Origin: Bradyrhizobium sp. C9
GTDB lineage: Bacteria; Pseudomonadota; Alphaproteobacteria; Rhizobiales; Xanthobacteraceae
Direction: 5' to 3'
Assembly: GCF_002532045.1 (NCBI RefSeq)
Contig: NZ_NWTG01000001.1
Coordinates: 930,001 to 994,000 of the forward strand
Length of the DNA stretch: 64,000 bases
Positions 33,601 to 43,674 of the stretch are shown piece after piece. Below the pieces are notes generated by a model. The model saw only the letters and a list, made by a program, of their open reading frames with translations. It ran no database searches and was not told where the DNA came from. The translations under genes were made by a program, and so were the position numbers. Within the stretch, counting starts at the first letter, position 1, and each line of letters starts with the position of its first letter.

Positions 33601-35038
33601 ACTGATCCGGACCACGGCGTTTCGGCTGACGCTGGTCTACCTGTTCCTGTTCGCGCTGTTTGCCGCCTCGCTGCTGGCTTACTTCGCGTGGAACACGCGG
33701 CGGCTGATCACCGAGCAGATCACGACGACCGTCAACGTCGAGATCGGCGAGATCACCTCCATCTATAACCGGCGCGGCCTGCACGGCCTGCTGACCACCA
33801 TGGGCAATCGTGCGCTGCGGCCGGGCGCCAACCTCTATCTCTTGACGGCACCGAACGGGCAGGCGCTGGCCGGCAATGTCGGCTCGCTGGCGCCGGGCGT
33901 GATGAGCGTGCAGGGCTGGAGCGAGACCGCCTATCGCCGGTTCGACGACCAGGACAAGACCGATCACCGCGCGCTGGTGCGGGTCACCGAGATGGACAAC
34001 GGTTTCCGCCTGCTGGTCGGGCGCGACCTCGAGGAGCGGCGGCGGCTGTTCGGCATCGTCGCCAAGGCGGCGCAATGGTCGATCCTCGTCGTCGTCGTGC
34101 TCGGCATCGGTGGCGGCATCTTCGTTGCGCGCCGCGTGCTGCGCCGGATCGACGCCATGACCGGCACCACCAAGCGGATCATGGCGGGTGATTTGTCCGG
34201 CCGGCTGCCGGTCGGCCGCAGCGGCGACGAGCTCGACCGCCTCGCGGAAAATCTCAATGTCATGCTGGAGCGCATCGAGGCGCTGATGACGGGGTTGAAG
34301 GAGGTCTCCGACAACATCGCCCACGACCTCAAGACTCCGCTGACGCGGCTGCGCAACCGCGCCGAGGAGGCGCTGGCGCGATCGGGCGGCGAGGCCGATT
34401 ATCGCGCGGCGCTGGAGCGGACGATCGAGGAATCCGACGGCTTGATCCGCACCTTCAACGCGCTGCTGATGATCGCGCGCGCCGAGTCCGGCCAGGCGCG
34501 CGGCAACATGGACGATTTCGACGGCGCCGACGTCGCCAACGGCATCCACGAACTGTACGAGCCGTTGGCCGAGGACGACGGCATGACGCTGCAGGTCAAG
34601 ACCGCGCCGGCGCCGATTCACGGCAACCGCGAATTGATCAGCCAGGCGGTCGCCAACCTGGTCGAGAACGCCATCAAATATGGCAAGCCCGAACCGGGCG
34701 TGGAGCCGATGAAGGCCGATGCGCGGGAGATCCTGATCGAGGCCCGGCGCGAGGGTGATCAGGTCCTGCTCAGCGTCACCGACCACGGTCCAGGCATCCC
34801 CGAGGGCGACCGCAAGCATGCGGTGGAGCGCTTCGTCCGGCTGGAGGCGAGCCGCACCTTACCCGGGTCCGGTCTCGGCCTCAGCCTCGCCTCGGCGGTT
34901 GCCACGCTCCATGGCGGCGAGCTGCGGCTCGGCGATGCCCATCCGGGACTGGTGGCCACCCTGGTGCTGCCGGCGCGGGCGGGCGGCAGTGACAGGCTTG
35001 CGGCTCAAACGCAGGATGTGCCACAGAAGGCGGCATGA
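33584..35038 (+). CDS. Sensor histidine kinase
   Basis: A 484-aa membrane kinase with two membrane helices (about residues 11-32 and 165-188), a periplasmic sensor of about 130 aa, a HAMP domain (RRIDAMTGTTKRIMAGDLSGRLPV), H247 in DNIAHDLKTPLTRL, the N-box NLVENAIKYG and G-boxes DHGPGIPEG and GSGLGLSLA. GTG start inside the regulator gene (17-base overlap) and a four-base overlap with glnE at the end (ATGA) make a coupled three-gene unit. Confidence 0.88.
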   Translation: MTAFGKLIRTTAFRLTLVYLFLFALFAASLLAYFAWNTRRLITEQITTTVNVEIGEITSIYNRRGLHGLLTTMGNRALRPGANLYLLTAPNGQALAGNVGSLAPGVMSVQGWSETAYRRFDDQDKTDHRALVRVTEMDNGFRLLVGRDLEERRRLFGIVAKAAQWSILVVVVLGIGGGIFVARRVLRRIDAMTGTTKRIMAGDLSGRLPVGRSGDELDRLAENLNVMLERIEALMTGLKEVSDNIAHDLKTPLTRLRNRAEEALARSGGEADYRAALERTIEESDGLIRTFNALLMIARAESGQARGNMDDFDGADVANGIHELYEPLAEDDGMTLQVKTAPAPIHGNRELISQAVANLVENAIKYGKPEPGVEPMKADAREILIEARREGDQVLLSVTDHGPGIPEGDRKHAVERFVRLEASRTLPGSGLGLSLASAVATLHGGELRLGDAHPGLVATLVLPARAGGSDRLAAQTQDVPQKAA

Positions 35039-37998
35039 ATGCCGCCGCGCCGGGAAACGCGGGTCGACACCATCTGGCCGCGCGGTTCGCGGACGGACCG
35101 CGTGTCGCCGCTTCCGTATCTGCCGATCAGCGCCTGACCGACTGGTTCGCCGAGCTCGAACCGGCGCAATCGGCTGCGCTCGCGGCCCTGCTGGAGCCCC
35201 CGTTCGCACGGGACATCCTGCGCGGCATTGCCGAGTTCTCGCCCTATCTGTTCGAGCTCGCGCGGGCCGATGCCGCGCGGCTGATCCGGATACTGTCATG
35301 CGACCCGGAGTCGCATCTGGCCAACCTGATCGAGACCACCTCGCGCGACGTGCTCGCCGCCGGCAGCGAGGCCGACGTGATGGTGCTGCTTCGCCGCATG
35401 AAGGCGGAGGCCGCGCTGATGATTGCGCTGTGCGACATCGGCGGCGTCTGGCCGGTGATGCGGGTGACGGCGGCGCTGACTGACATCGCGGTGAATTCGG
35501 TGCAGTCTGCGCTACGATATCTGCTCCGGCAGGAAATCGCTCGCGACCGCATGATTGCCGTCGATCCCGAGCATCCGGAAGTGGGCTCTGGCCTGATCGT
35601 GCTTGCCATGGGCAAGATGGGTGCGGGCGAGCTGAACTATTCCAGCGACATCGACCTGATCGTGTTCTTCGATCGCACGGCGACCTCGCTCGCCGAGGAC
35701 ATCGAGCCGCAGCCGTTTTTCGTCCGCGTCACCCAGGCGATGGCGCGGATGCTGCAGCAGCGCTCGGGCGAGGGCTATGTGTTCCGGGTCGATCTCAGGC
35801 TGCGCCCGGACCCGGCCTCGACACAGGTCGCGATCTCGACCGACGCGGCCTTGCATTATTACGAGCGCGAGGGACGGACCTGGGAGCGCGCCGCGATGAT
35901 CAAGGCGCGGCCCTGCGCCGGCGATCCCAGGGCCGGCGAGGCGCTGATCGGCGAGCTCGCGCCGTTCGTCTGGCGCAAGCATCTGGATTTTGCCGCGCTT
36001 GCCGACGTCCACGACATGAAGCGGCAGATGCAGACCTACCGCGGCCAGAGCGAGATCTCGGTCGAAGGCCACAACGTCAAGGTCGGCCGCGGCGGCATCC
36101 GCGAGATCGAGTTCTTCGCCCAGACCCAGCAGCTGATCGCCGGCGGCCGCCATCCGGAGTTGCGGGTGCGGCCGACGCTCGAGGCGCTCAACGTGCTCGC
36201 CGACAGCAACTGGATCACCTTTGAGGCGCGCGACGAACTGACCACGGCCTACGAATTCCTGCGCCGGGTCGAGCACCGGCTGCAGATGATCGCCGACGAG
36301 CAGACCCACTCGCTGCCCGAAGCACCTGAGGACGTCGAGCGCTTCGCGCACTTCTTCGGCTACGAGAACCGCGAGGCCTTCGCCAGCGATCTGCTCGGCC
36401 AGCTCAAGATCGTGCAGAACCATTACGGCAAGCTGTTCGAGGGCGACGATCCAACCGGGAGCGCGAAGCTGCCGGATGTCGACTACGGGGCAGGCCCCGA
36501 AGACGGCCGCCTGATCGAGCATCTGGCCAGTCTCGGCTTCAAGAAGCCGGTGATGGTCGCCGGCACCGTGCAGCAATGGATCGAGGGCGATTATCGCGCG
36601 CTGCGCGTGGAAGCGACGCGGGCAGCGTTCCTGGAGTTCATTCCCGGCCTGATCGATGGTCTCGCGGATGCCGAGGAGCCGGACGATGCGGTCGCGGCGT
36701 TCGACCGTTTCCTGGGCGCGCTGCAGCGGGGCGGGCGGCTGATCTCGCTGCTCAGCCAGAACCGCGATTTCGTTGCGCTGGTGGCGCTGATCCTTGGTGC
36801 TGCGCCGCGGCTCGGCGACATGCTGGCGCGGCAGCCGCAGATCATGGACGGCCTGGTCGATCCACGCTTCTTCGGCGCGATGCCGGACAAGAAGGAACTG
36901 TCGGAGCGGCTCGCCGCCACGCTGCAGGATGCGTCGTCCTATGAGGATTTCCTCGATCGTCTGAGGCTGTTCGGCCAGGAGAGCCTGTTCCTGATCGGCA
37001 CGCGGATCCTGTCGGGCACGGTGTCGGCGCAGCACGCCAGCACGGCGTTTGCCGATGTGGCCGAAGGCATCGTGCACACCGTGCACGGCCTCGTCACCGA
37101 TCAGTTCGCTGCGCAGTATGGCCGGATCAAGGGGCAGGAGACCGCGATCGTCGCGATGGGCCGGCTCGGCAGCCGCGAGATGACGGCGTCCTCCGACCTC
37201 GATTTGATCTTGCTCTACGATTTCGACAGCGAGGCGCCGGACTCCGACGGCGAGCGCTCGCTGCACGGCGCGCAGTATTTTGCCCGGTTCACCCAGCGCC
37301 TGATCAGCGCGTTCACGACCCGGACCAATTACGGCGTGCTCTATGAGGTCGACATGCGGCTGCGGCCGTCCGGCCGCGCCGGCCCGGTCGCCTCGCGGAT
37401 CGACTCATTTTCCGACTACCAGGAGCGCGAGGCCTGGACCTGGGAGCACATGGCGCTGACGCGTGCCCGCGTGATCTCGTCGTCAGCGGAATTCCGCGAG
37501 AAGATCGAGGCGATCATCCGCAGCGTGCTGACCCGGCCGCGCGATGCGGCCTCGACCGCGGCCGACGTTGCCGACATGCGGCGCGCGATCGCGCTGGAGA
37601 AGGGCGAGGACGATGTCTGGGATCTGAAGCTTGCCGCCGGCGGGCTCGTCGACATCGATTTCATCGCGCAATATCTCCAGCTCGCGCACGCATCAGTGAA
37701 GCCCGAGATCCTCAGCGTCTCGACGCTGCAGGTGCTCGACCATGCCGCCAAGCTCGGCCTGCTCGGCCAGTCCGAGGCAGAAATCCTGCGCTCGGCGGCG
37801 CGGCTCTATCATGACCTGACGCAGATCCTGCGGCTCTGCGTCACCGGCAAGTTCAATCCGGAGACCGCGGGCGAAGACCTGCGGCGCGTGATGGCGCGGG
37901 CCGGCGACGCGCCGGATTTCTCCGCGCTGGAAGCCCGCCTGCGCGAGACCCAAAGCGAGGTACGCCGCGTCTTCAACGCGATTGTGGGCGGGGGATAG
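35035..37998 (+). CDS. glnE: Bifunctional glutamine synthetase adenylyltransferase/adenylyl-removing enzyme
   Basis: GlnE attaches AMP to glutamine synthetase under nitrogen plenty and removes it under shortage, steered by PII. The 987-aa protein has two nucleotidyltransferase domains, the first with NYSSDIDLIVFFD (de-adenylylating half) and the second with TASSDLDLILLYD (adenylylating half), each followed by a GlnD PII-uridylyltransferase-type helical domain. Full length. Coupled to the upstream kinase gene by a four-base overlap, so part of its expression may follow that system. Confidence 0.95.
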   Translation: MNAAAPGNAGRHHLAARFADGPRVAASVSADQRLTDWFAELEPAQSAALAALLEPPFARDILRGIAEFSPYLFELARADAARLIRILSCDPESHLANLIETTSRDVLAAGSEADVMVLLRRMKAEAALMIALCDIGGVWPVMRVTAALTDIAVNSVQSALRYLLRQEIARDRMIAVDPEHPEVGSGLIVLAMGKMGAGELNYSSDIDLIVFFDRTATSLAEDIEPQPFFVRVTQAMARMLQQRSGEGYVFRVDLRLRPDPASTQVAISTDAALHYYEREGRTWERAAMIKARPCAGDPRAGEALIGELAPFVWRKHLDFAALADVHDMKRQMQTYRGQSEISVEGHNVKVGRGGIREIEFFAQTQQLIAGGRHPELRVRPTLEALNVLADSNWITFEARDELTTAYEFLRRVEHRLQMIADEQTHSLPEAPEDVERFAHFFGYENREAFASDLLGQLKIVQNHYGKLFEGDDPTGSAKLPDVDYGAGPEDGRLIEHLASLGFKKPVMVAGTVQQWIEGDYRALRVEATRAAFLEFIPGLIDGLADAEEPDDAVAAFDRFLGALQRGGRLISLLSQNRDFVALVALILGAAPRLGDMLARQPQIMDGLVDPRFFGAMPDKKELSERLAATLQDASSYEDFLDRLRLFGQESLFLIGTRILSGTVSAQHASTAFADVAEGIVHTVHGLVTDQFAAQYGRIKGQETAIVAMGRLGSREMTASSDLDLILLYDFDSEAPDSDGERSLHGAQYFARFTQRLISAFTTRTNYGVLYEVDMRLRPSGRAGPVASRIDSFSDYQEREAWTWEHMALTRARVISSSAEFREKIEAIIRSVLTRPRDAASTAADVADMRRAIALEKGEDDVWDLKLAAGGLVDIDFIAQYLQLAHASVKPEILSVSTLQVLDHAAKLGLLGQSEAEILRSAARLYHDLTQILRLCVTGKFNPETAGEDLRRVMARAGDAPDFSALEARLRETQSEVRRVFNAIVGGG

Positions 37999-38020
37999 CG
38001 CCCACTACCGTACTTGATCC

Positions 38021-38110
38021 GTCATCCTGAGGAGCGCGTAGCGCGTCTCGAAGGATGCACGGCCACAGCCGGGCCGTCGACCCTTCGAGACGCCGCTGCG
38101 CGGCTCCTCC
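38021..38110. repeat. Large palindromic element (CATCCTGAGGAGC type)
   Basis: GCGTCTCGAAGG (38043-38054) pairs perfectly with CCTTCGAGACGC (38082-38093), with ACGGCC/GGCCGT inside and GAGGAGC/GCTCCTC outside, a long cruciform-capable unit. The same element is found at 56952-57060. The remainder of 37999-38171 has no gene. Confidence 0.75.
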
Positions 38111-38171
38111 AGCGACCAAGGCGAAGCCTTTGCGCGGAGGTGATGGTGATAGAGTTGGGTGCAGCCCCTTG

Positions 38172-38393
38172 CTACGCCTGCTGCTTCAGCTTCTGCAGCG
38201 CGTCGAGCACGTCGGGATCGAGGCCGGCGCCGCCGGTGTCGAGATGGGCGAAGATCTGCTTGCGCATCCGCGGATCCCAGAACTTCCAGATGTGCTCGGA
38301 TATGCCCTGCACGGCGCGGTCATGCCCTTGGCTGTGGAAGAACTTTCCGATCTGGTTCGCCATATAGACCAGTTTGTCAGGCGACGACGACAT
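38172..38393 (-). CDS. fdsD: Formate dehydrogenase delta subunit FdsD
   Basis: A 73-aa protein, MSSSPDKLVYMANQIGKFF then HDRAVQGISEHIWKFWDPRMRKQIF, matching the small FdsD subunit or assembly partner of cytosolic NAD-dependent formate dehydrogenases. The start ATG at 38393 lies 17 bases inside the end of fdhD. Last gene of the operon; 50 upstream in-frame residues are antisense to fdhD coding and are rejected. Confidence 0.9.
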   Translation of the reverse strand: MSSSPDKLVYMANQIGKFFHSQGHDRAVQGISEHIWKFWDPRMRKQIFAHLDTGGAGLDPDVLDALQKLKQQA

Positions 38394-39213
38394 AGGCGGA
38401 CTCCTTGCCGGCCACCGCGCCTGTGACGCGTTCCGGATGCGTAAAGATCTCAAATCCATCGGCGCGCGCGATCGCTGCAAGCGTGATGCCGGCTGCGTCC
38501 GCCATCCGCACCGCAAGCGCGGTCGGCGCCGACACCGCAGCAATCAGCGGCGCGCCGATCGCGGCGGTCTTCTGCACCATTTCGACCGAGACGCGGCTGG
38601 TCACCAGCACCATGCCGTCGCTTGCGACGACCTTGTCGCGGGCCAGCGCGCCGGCCAGCTTGTCGAGCGCATTGTGGCGGCCGACATCCTCGCGCAGCGC
38701 GACGATGCCGCGCGCCGCGGTCCAGAACGCGGCGGCGTGCACCGCGCGGGTCTGGTGGTTGATCTCCTGCAGCGGCGGCACCGCCGCCACCGCGGCCATG
38801 ATCTCGCGTGGTGCGAAGACGCGGCCCGCGGGCACTACCGCGGCCGGCCGGACCGCCTCGCTGATGGAATCTAACCCGCACAGGCCGCAGCCGGTCGGGC
38901 CGGCGATGTTGCGCCGCCGCTCGGCGATCCGCGCGGCCTTGTCGGGCTTGAGCCACATCCGAAGCTCGATGCCGTCATCAAGCTCGACGATGTCGAGGGT
39001 CTCGATCTCGTCGGCCGATTGCACGATGCCTTCGCTCAGGCTGAATCCGACCGCGAAGTCGCCGAGGTCCTCGGGCGAACCCATCATCACGGCGTAGGTG
39101 CCGCCATTATAGGTCAGCGCCAGCGGCGTCTCTTCCGGGATCAGGCGCGCGCCGTCGCTGAAGACGCCGTCGCGCCAGACCTTCCGGATCGCCTTGTGGA
39201 CCGGTTCGCGCAT
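38377..39213 (-). CDS. fdhD: Formate dehydrogenase accessory sulfurtransferase FdhD (FdsC)
   Basis: Transfers sulfur to the bis-MGD molybdenum cofactor before insertion into FdsA. The 278-aa protein carries the CxxC motif GPTGCGLCG, NHQTRAVHAAAFW and REDVGRHNALDKL, all typical of FdhD/FdsC. It begins two bases after the fdsA stop codon. Confidence 0.93.
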   Translation of the reverse strand: MREPVHKAIRKVWRDGVFSDGARLIPEETPLALTYNGGTYAVMMGSPEDLGDFAVGFSLSEGIVQSADEIETLDIVELDDGIELRMWLKPDKAARIAERRRNIAGPTGCGLCGLDSISEAVRPAAVVPAGRVFAPREIMAAVAAVPPLQEINHQTRAVHAAAFWTAARGIVALREDVGRHNALDKLAGALARDKVVASDGMVLVTSRVSVEMVQKTAAIGAPLIAAVSAPTALAVRMADAAGITLAAIARADGFEIFTHPERVTGAVAGKESAYVVVA

Positions 39214-39215
39214 CG

Positions 39216-42092
39216 CTACTCCGCGGCTTCCACCACCGGCGCGATGCGGCGGGAGTGGCGGGCCTGCTCGTCATAGGCTTTCTGCCAGTCGGACGGACCG
39301 TTCGACGGCGAGATCTGCACGGCGGTGACCTTGTACTCCGGACAGTTGGTCGCCCAGTCCGAGAAATCGGTCGTGATGACGTTGGCCTGGGTGTCCGGGT
39401 GGTGGAACGTGGTGTAGACCACGCCCGGCGCCACGCGGTCGGTGATCTCGGCGCGCAGCGTCGTCTCGCCGGCACGGCTCGCCAATCGTACCCAGTCGCC
39501 GTCGCGCACGCCGCGCTGCTCGGCGTCGTGCGGATGGATCTCCAGCCGGTCCTCGGCGTGCCACACCACGTTCTCGGTGCGGCGGGTCTGCGCGCCGACA
39601 TTGTACTGGCTGAGGATACGCCCCGTCGTGAGCAGCAGCGGGTAGCGCGGGCCGGTGCGCTCGTCGGTCGCGATATATTCGGTGATGATGAACTTGCCCT
39701 TGCCGCGCACGAAGCCGTCGATATGCATCACCGGCGTTCCTTCCGGCGCCTTCTCGTTGCAGGGCCACTGCACCGAGCCGAGTTCGTCGAGCCTGGCGTA
39801 GGAGACGCCGGTGAAGGTCGGCGTCAGCGCCGCGATCTCGTCCATGATCTCAGACGGATGATTGTATTTCATCTCGAAACCCATCGCCTTGGCGAGCAGG
39901 ATCGTCACTTCCCAGTCGGCATAGCCGTTGAGCGGCGTCATCACCTTGCGGACACGCTGGATGCGGCGTTCGGCGTTGGTGAAGGTACCGTCTTTCTCGA
40001 GGAAGGTCGAGCCGGGAAGGAAGACGTGAGCGTAGTTCGCGGTCTCGTTCAGGAAGAGATCGTGCACGATGACGCATTCCATCGCCGACAGCGCCGCCAC
40101 CACGTGCTTGGTGTTCGGGTCGGACTGCAGGATATCCTCGCCCTGCACGTAGAGCCCCATGAAGGTGCCCTCGATCGCGGCATCGAACATGTTGGGGATG
40201 CGCAGGCCCGGCTCGTTGTTGAGCTTGACGTTCCACATCGCCTCGAACTGCTCGCGCACGGCATCGCCGGAGATATGGCGGTAGCCGGGCAGCTCGTGCG
40301 GGAACGAGCCCATGTCGCAGGAGCCCTGCACGTTGTTCTGGCCGCGCAGCGGGTTCACGCCGACGCCGGGCCGGCCGATATTGCCGGTCACCATCGCAAG
40401 GTTGGCGATCGCGATCACCGTGGTCGAGCCCTGGCTGTGCTCGGTGACGCCGAGCCCGTAATAGATCGCGCCGTTGCCGCCGGTGGCATAGATCCGCGCC
40501 GCCTCGCGCAGAGCCTGCGGATCGACGCCGGTCATGATCGCGGTCGCTTCAGGGCTGTGCTTCAGCTCCGCGACGAAGGCGGCCCAATCCGCGAACTCGC
40601 TCCAGTCGCAGCGCTCGCGCACGAAGGCCTCGTCGACCAGCCCTTCGGTCACGATGACATGGGCGAGGGCGGTGAGCACGGCGACGTTGGTGCCAGGCAT
40701 CAGCGGCAGATGCAGCGCCTTCACATGTGGCGATTCCACCATCTCGGTGCGGCGCGGATCGATCACGATCAGCTTGGCGCCCTGGCGCAGCCGCTTCTTC
40801 AGCCGCGAGGCGAACACCGGGTGCGCCGAGGCAGGGTTGGCGCCGATGATCAGCACGACGTCGGTGTCCTCCACCGAATCGAAATCCTGCGTGCCGGCCG
40901 AGGTGCCGAAGGTCTGCGACAGGCCGTAGCCGGTCGGCGAATGGCAGACGCGGGCGCAGGTGTCGACATTGTTGTTGCCGAAGCCGGCGCGGATCAGCTT
41001 CTGCACCAGGTAGGTCTCTTCATTGGTGCAGCGTGACGAGGTGATGCCGCCGACCGCGTCGCGGCCGTATTTCTGCTGGATGCCCTTGAACTTCGCGGCG
41101 GCGAAATTCAGCGCCTCGTCCCACGACACTTCCTGCCAGGGGTCCTCGATCCGCTCGCGGATCATCGGCTTCAGGATGCGCTCCTTGTGGGTGGTGTAGC
41201 CCCAGGCGAAGCGGCCCTTGACGCAGGAATGGCCGCGATTGGCCTTGCCGTCCTTCCACGGCACCATGCGCACCACTTCCTCGCCGCGCATCTCGGCCTT
41301 GAAGGCGCAGCCGACGCCGCAATAGGCGCAGGTGGTGACGACCGAGTGTTCGGGCTGGCCGATCTCGATCACGGATTTTTCGGTCAGCGTCGCGGTCGGG
41401 CAGGCCTGCACGCAGGCGCCGCAGGACACGCATTCGGAGCCGAGGAAGCTCTCGCTCATGCCGGGCGAGACGCGGCTCTCGAAGCCGCGGCCGGAGATCG
41501 TCAGCGCGAAGGTGCCTTGCACCTCCTCGCAGGCCCGGACGCAGCGCGAGCAGACGATGCACTTCGAGGGATCGTAGGTGAAGTACGGATTGGATTCGTC
41601 CTTCGGCATCCAGCTGTCGTTTTCGCAGCCGTGCGATTTGGCGAAGACGTGGTTCTCGCCCTCATAGCCGTAGCGCACGTCGCGCAGGCCGACGGCGCCC
41701 GCCATGTCCTGCAACTCGCAGTCGCCGTTCGCCGCGCAGGTCAGGCAGTCCAGCGGGTGGTCGGAGATGTAGAGCTCCATCACGCCCTTGCGCAGCTTCT
41801 TCAGCCGATCGCTCTGGGTGTGCACGACGAGGCCCGGCATCACCGGCGTGGTACAGGAGGCGGGCGTGCCGGCGCGGCCTTCGATCTCGACGAGGCAGAG
41901 CCGGCAGGAGCCGAAGGCGTCGACCATGTCGGTCGCGCAGAGCTTTGGAATCTGGGTGCCGGCTTCCATTGCCGCGCGCATGATCGAGGTGCCCTCGGGC
42001 ACGGTGATCTGATTGCCGTCGATGGTCAGCGTGACCATCGCCTCGGATTTGGATTTGGGCGTGCCGAAATCGATTTCCTGGATCAGCGACAT
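39216..42092 (-). CDS. fdsA: NAD-dependent formate dehydrogenase alpha (catalytic) subunit
   Basis: FdsA oxidises formate to CO2 at a molybdenum bis-MGD centre in the cytosol. The 958-aa protein has an N-terminal NuoG-like part with a [2Fe-2S] ferredoxin domain (CATDMVDAFGSCRLC), a His-Cys cluster and two 4Fe-4S motifs (CIVCSRCVRACEE, CVSCGACVQACP), then another 4Fe-4S site (CAYCGVGCAF) and the molybdopterin domains. Inferred Mo ligand and partner are C383-H384 in VCHSPTGYG. Cysteine rather than selenocysteine is used. Confidence 0.96.
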   Translation of the reverse strand: MSLIQEIDFGTPKSKSEAMVTLTIDGNQITVPEGTSIMRAAMEAGTQIPKLCATDMVDAFGSCRLCLVEIEGRAGTPASCTTPVMPGLVVHTQSDRLKKLRKGVMELYISDHPLDCLTCAANGDCELQDMAGAVGLRDVRYGYEGENHVFAKSHGCENDSWMPKDESNPYFTYDPSKCIVCSRCVRACEEVQGTFALTISGRGFESRVSPGMSESFLGSECVSCGACVQACPTATLTEKSVIEIGQPEHSVVTTCAYCGVGCAFKAEMRGEEVVRMVPWKDGKANRGHSCVKGRFAWGYTTHKERILKPMIRERIEDPWQEVSWDEALNFAAAKFKGIQQKYGRDAVGGITSSRCTNEETYLVQKLIRAGFGNNNVDTCARVCHSPTGYGLSQTFGTSAGTQDFDSVEDTDVVLIIGANPASAHPVFASRLKKRLRQGAKLIVIDPRRTEMVESPHVKALHLPLMPGTNVAVLTALAHVIVTEGLVDEAFVRERCDWSEFADWAAFVAELKHSPEATAIMTGVDPQALREAARIYATGGNGAIYYGLGVTEHSQGSTTVIAIANLAMVTGNIGRPGVGVNPLRGQNNVQGSCDMGSFPHELPGYRHISGDAVREQFEAMWNVKLNNEPGLRIPNMFDAAIEGTFMGLYVQGEDILQSDPNTKHVVAALSAMECVIVHDLFLNETANYAHVFLPGSTFLEKDGTFTNAERRIQRVRKVMTPLNGYADWEVTILLAKAMGFEMKYNHPSEIMDEIAALTPTFTGVSYARLDELGSVQWPCNEKAPEGTPVMHIDGFVRGKGKFIITEYIATDERTGPRYPLLLTTGRILSQYNVGAQTRRTENVVWHAEDRLEIHPHDAEQRGVRDGDWVRLASRAGETTLRAEITDRVAPGVVYTTFHHPDTQANVITTDFSDWATNCPEYKVTAVQISPSNGPSDWQKAYDEQARHSRRIAPVVEAAE

Positions 42093-42105
42093 CGTGATCT
42101 CCTTG

Positions 42106-43674
42106 CTATTCTGCGGCCTGCAGCCGGGCCAGTGCGGGACCTAGATCTCCGCCGAAATCTTCCCGGAAGTGTTTCAGTGCGCTCATCACCGGGTAGGGCG
42201 TGAAGCCGCCGAGCGCGCAGAGCGAGCCGAACTTCATCGTGTTGCAGAGGTCTTCGATCACGGCGAGGTTTTCCGCCACGCGCTCGCCATTGATGATCTT
42301 GTTGATGGTCTCGACCCCGCGGGTCGAGCCGATCCGGCACGGCGTGCACTTGCCGCAGGATTCGACAGCGCAGAATTCCATCGCAAAGCGCGCTTGCTTG
42401 ACCATGTCGACGGTGTCGTCGAACACCACGATGCCGCCATGGCCGATCAGGCCGTCGCGCGCGGCGAATGCCTCGTAGTCGAACGGCGTGTCGAACAGCG
42501 CGCGCGGGAAGTAGGCTCCGAGCGGACCGCCGACCTGCACCGCGCGCACCTCTCGCCCGGTGAAGGTGCCGCCGCCGATCTCGTCGACGAGCTCGCCGAG
42601 CGTGACGCCGAACGCAGTCTCGAAGAGCCCGCCATATCTGATGTTGCCGGCGAGCTGGATCGGCATCGTGCCGCGCGAGCGGCCCATGCCGAAATCGGCA
42701 TAGGCCTTGGCGCCGTTGTCGAGGATGAAGGGGATCGCCGCGAACGACAGCACGTTGTTGATCACGCTGGGGCGACCGAACAGGCCCTTGTGCGCCGGCA
42801 GCGGCGGCTTGGCCCGCACGATGCCGCGGCGGCCCTCGAGGCTTTCCAGCAGTGAGGTCTCTTCGCCGCAGACATAGGCGCCGGCGCCGACCCGGACCTC
42901 GAGATCGAACTCGTGCTTGGTGCCGCCGATGCGCTTGCCGAGGAAGCCGGCGCGGCGGGCGGCAATGATCGCCGCGTTCATCGCCTCGACCGCGTGCGGA
43001 TATTCCGAGCGAATGTAGATGTAGCCCTTGGTGGCGCCTACCGTGATACCCGCGATCGTCATGCCCTCGATCACGACGAAGGGGTCGCCTTCCATGATCA
43101 TGCGGTCGGCGAAGGTGCCGCTGTCGCCTTCGTCGGCGTTGCAGACGATGTATTTGCGGTCGGCGCAGGCCTGCGCCACCGTCTTCCACTTGATGCCGGT
43201 CGGGAAGCCGGCGCCGCCGCGGCCGCGCAGGCCCGACGTGGTGACGTCGGCAAGGATCTGGTCGGAGCTCAGCGTCAGCGCCCGCTCCAGGCCCTTGTAG
43301 CCGCCATGGGCGCGGTAGTCGTCGACCGAACGCGGATCGACCACGCCGCAGCGTACGAAGGTCAGTCTGGTCTGGCGCTTCAGCCAGGGGATCTCGTCCG
43401 TGCCACCAAGCCGCAGGGCGTGCTGGCCGTTGCCGGCCATCGCATCGAGCAGCGACGGCACGTCCGCCGGCGTCACGGGGCCGAACGCGATGCGGCCCTG
43501 CGCGGTCGAAAGCTCGACCATCGGCTCCAGCCAGCACAGCCCGCGCGAGCCGTTCCTGATGATCTCGATCGCCGCGCCACGCGCGGCTGCGGCCTGTGCG
43601 AAGGCGAGGGCGACATCGTCGGCGCCGACGGCGACCGCCGCGGCATCGCGGGGGACGTAGACTCGCATCGTCAT
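42106..43674 (-). CDS. fdsB: NAD-dependent formate dehydrogenase beta subunit (NuoF-like)
   Basis: FdsB carries FMN, NAD and a 4Fe-4S cluster and passes electrons from FdsA to NAD. The 522-aa protein has an extra N-terminal thioredoxin-like domain, then the NuoF core with GLRGRGGAGFPTGIKW and NADEGDSGTFADR, and the cluster motif ESCGKCTPCRIG near the C terminus. Start ATG overlaps the fdsG stop by four bases. A 547-aa frame on the same strand over this region is a shadow. Confidence 0.95.
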   Translation of the reverse strand: MTMRVYVPRDAAAVAVGADDVALAFAQAAAARGAAIEIIRNGSRGLCWLEPMVELSTAQGRIAFGPVTPADVPSLLDAMAGNGQHALRLGGTDEIPWLKRQTRLTFVRCGVVDPRSVDDYRAHGGYKGLERALTLSSDQILADVTTSGLRGRGGAGFPTGIKWKTVAQACADRKYIVCNADEGDSGTFADRMIMEGDPFVVIEGMTIAGITVGATKGYIYIRSEYPHAVEAMNAAIIAARRAGFLGKRIGGTKHEFDLEVRVGAGAYVCGEETSLLESLEGRRGIVRAKPPLPAHKGLFGRPSVINNVLSFAAIPFILDNGAKAYADFGMGRSRGTMPIQLAGNIRYGGLFETAFGVTLGELVDEIGGGTFTGREVRAVQVGGPLGAYFPRALFDTPFDYEAFAARDGLIGHGGIVVFDDTVDMVKQARFAMEFCAVESCGKCTPCRIGSTRGVETINKIINGERVAENLAVIEDLCNTMKFGSLCALGGFTPYPVMSALKHFREDFGGDLGPALARLQAAE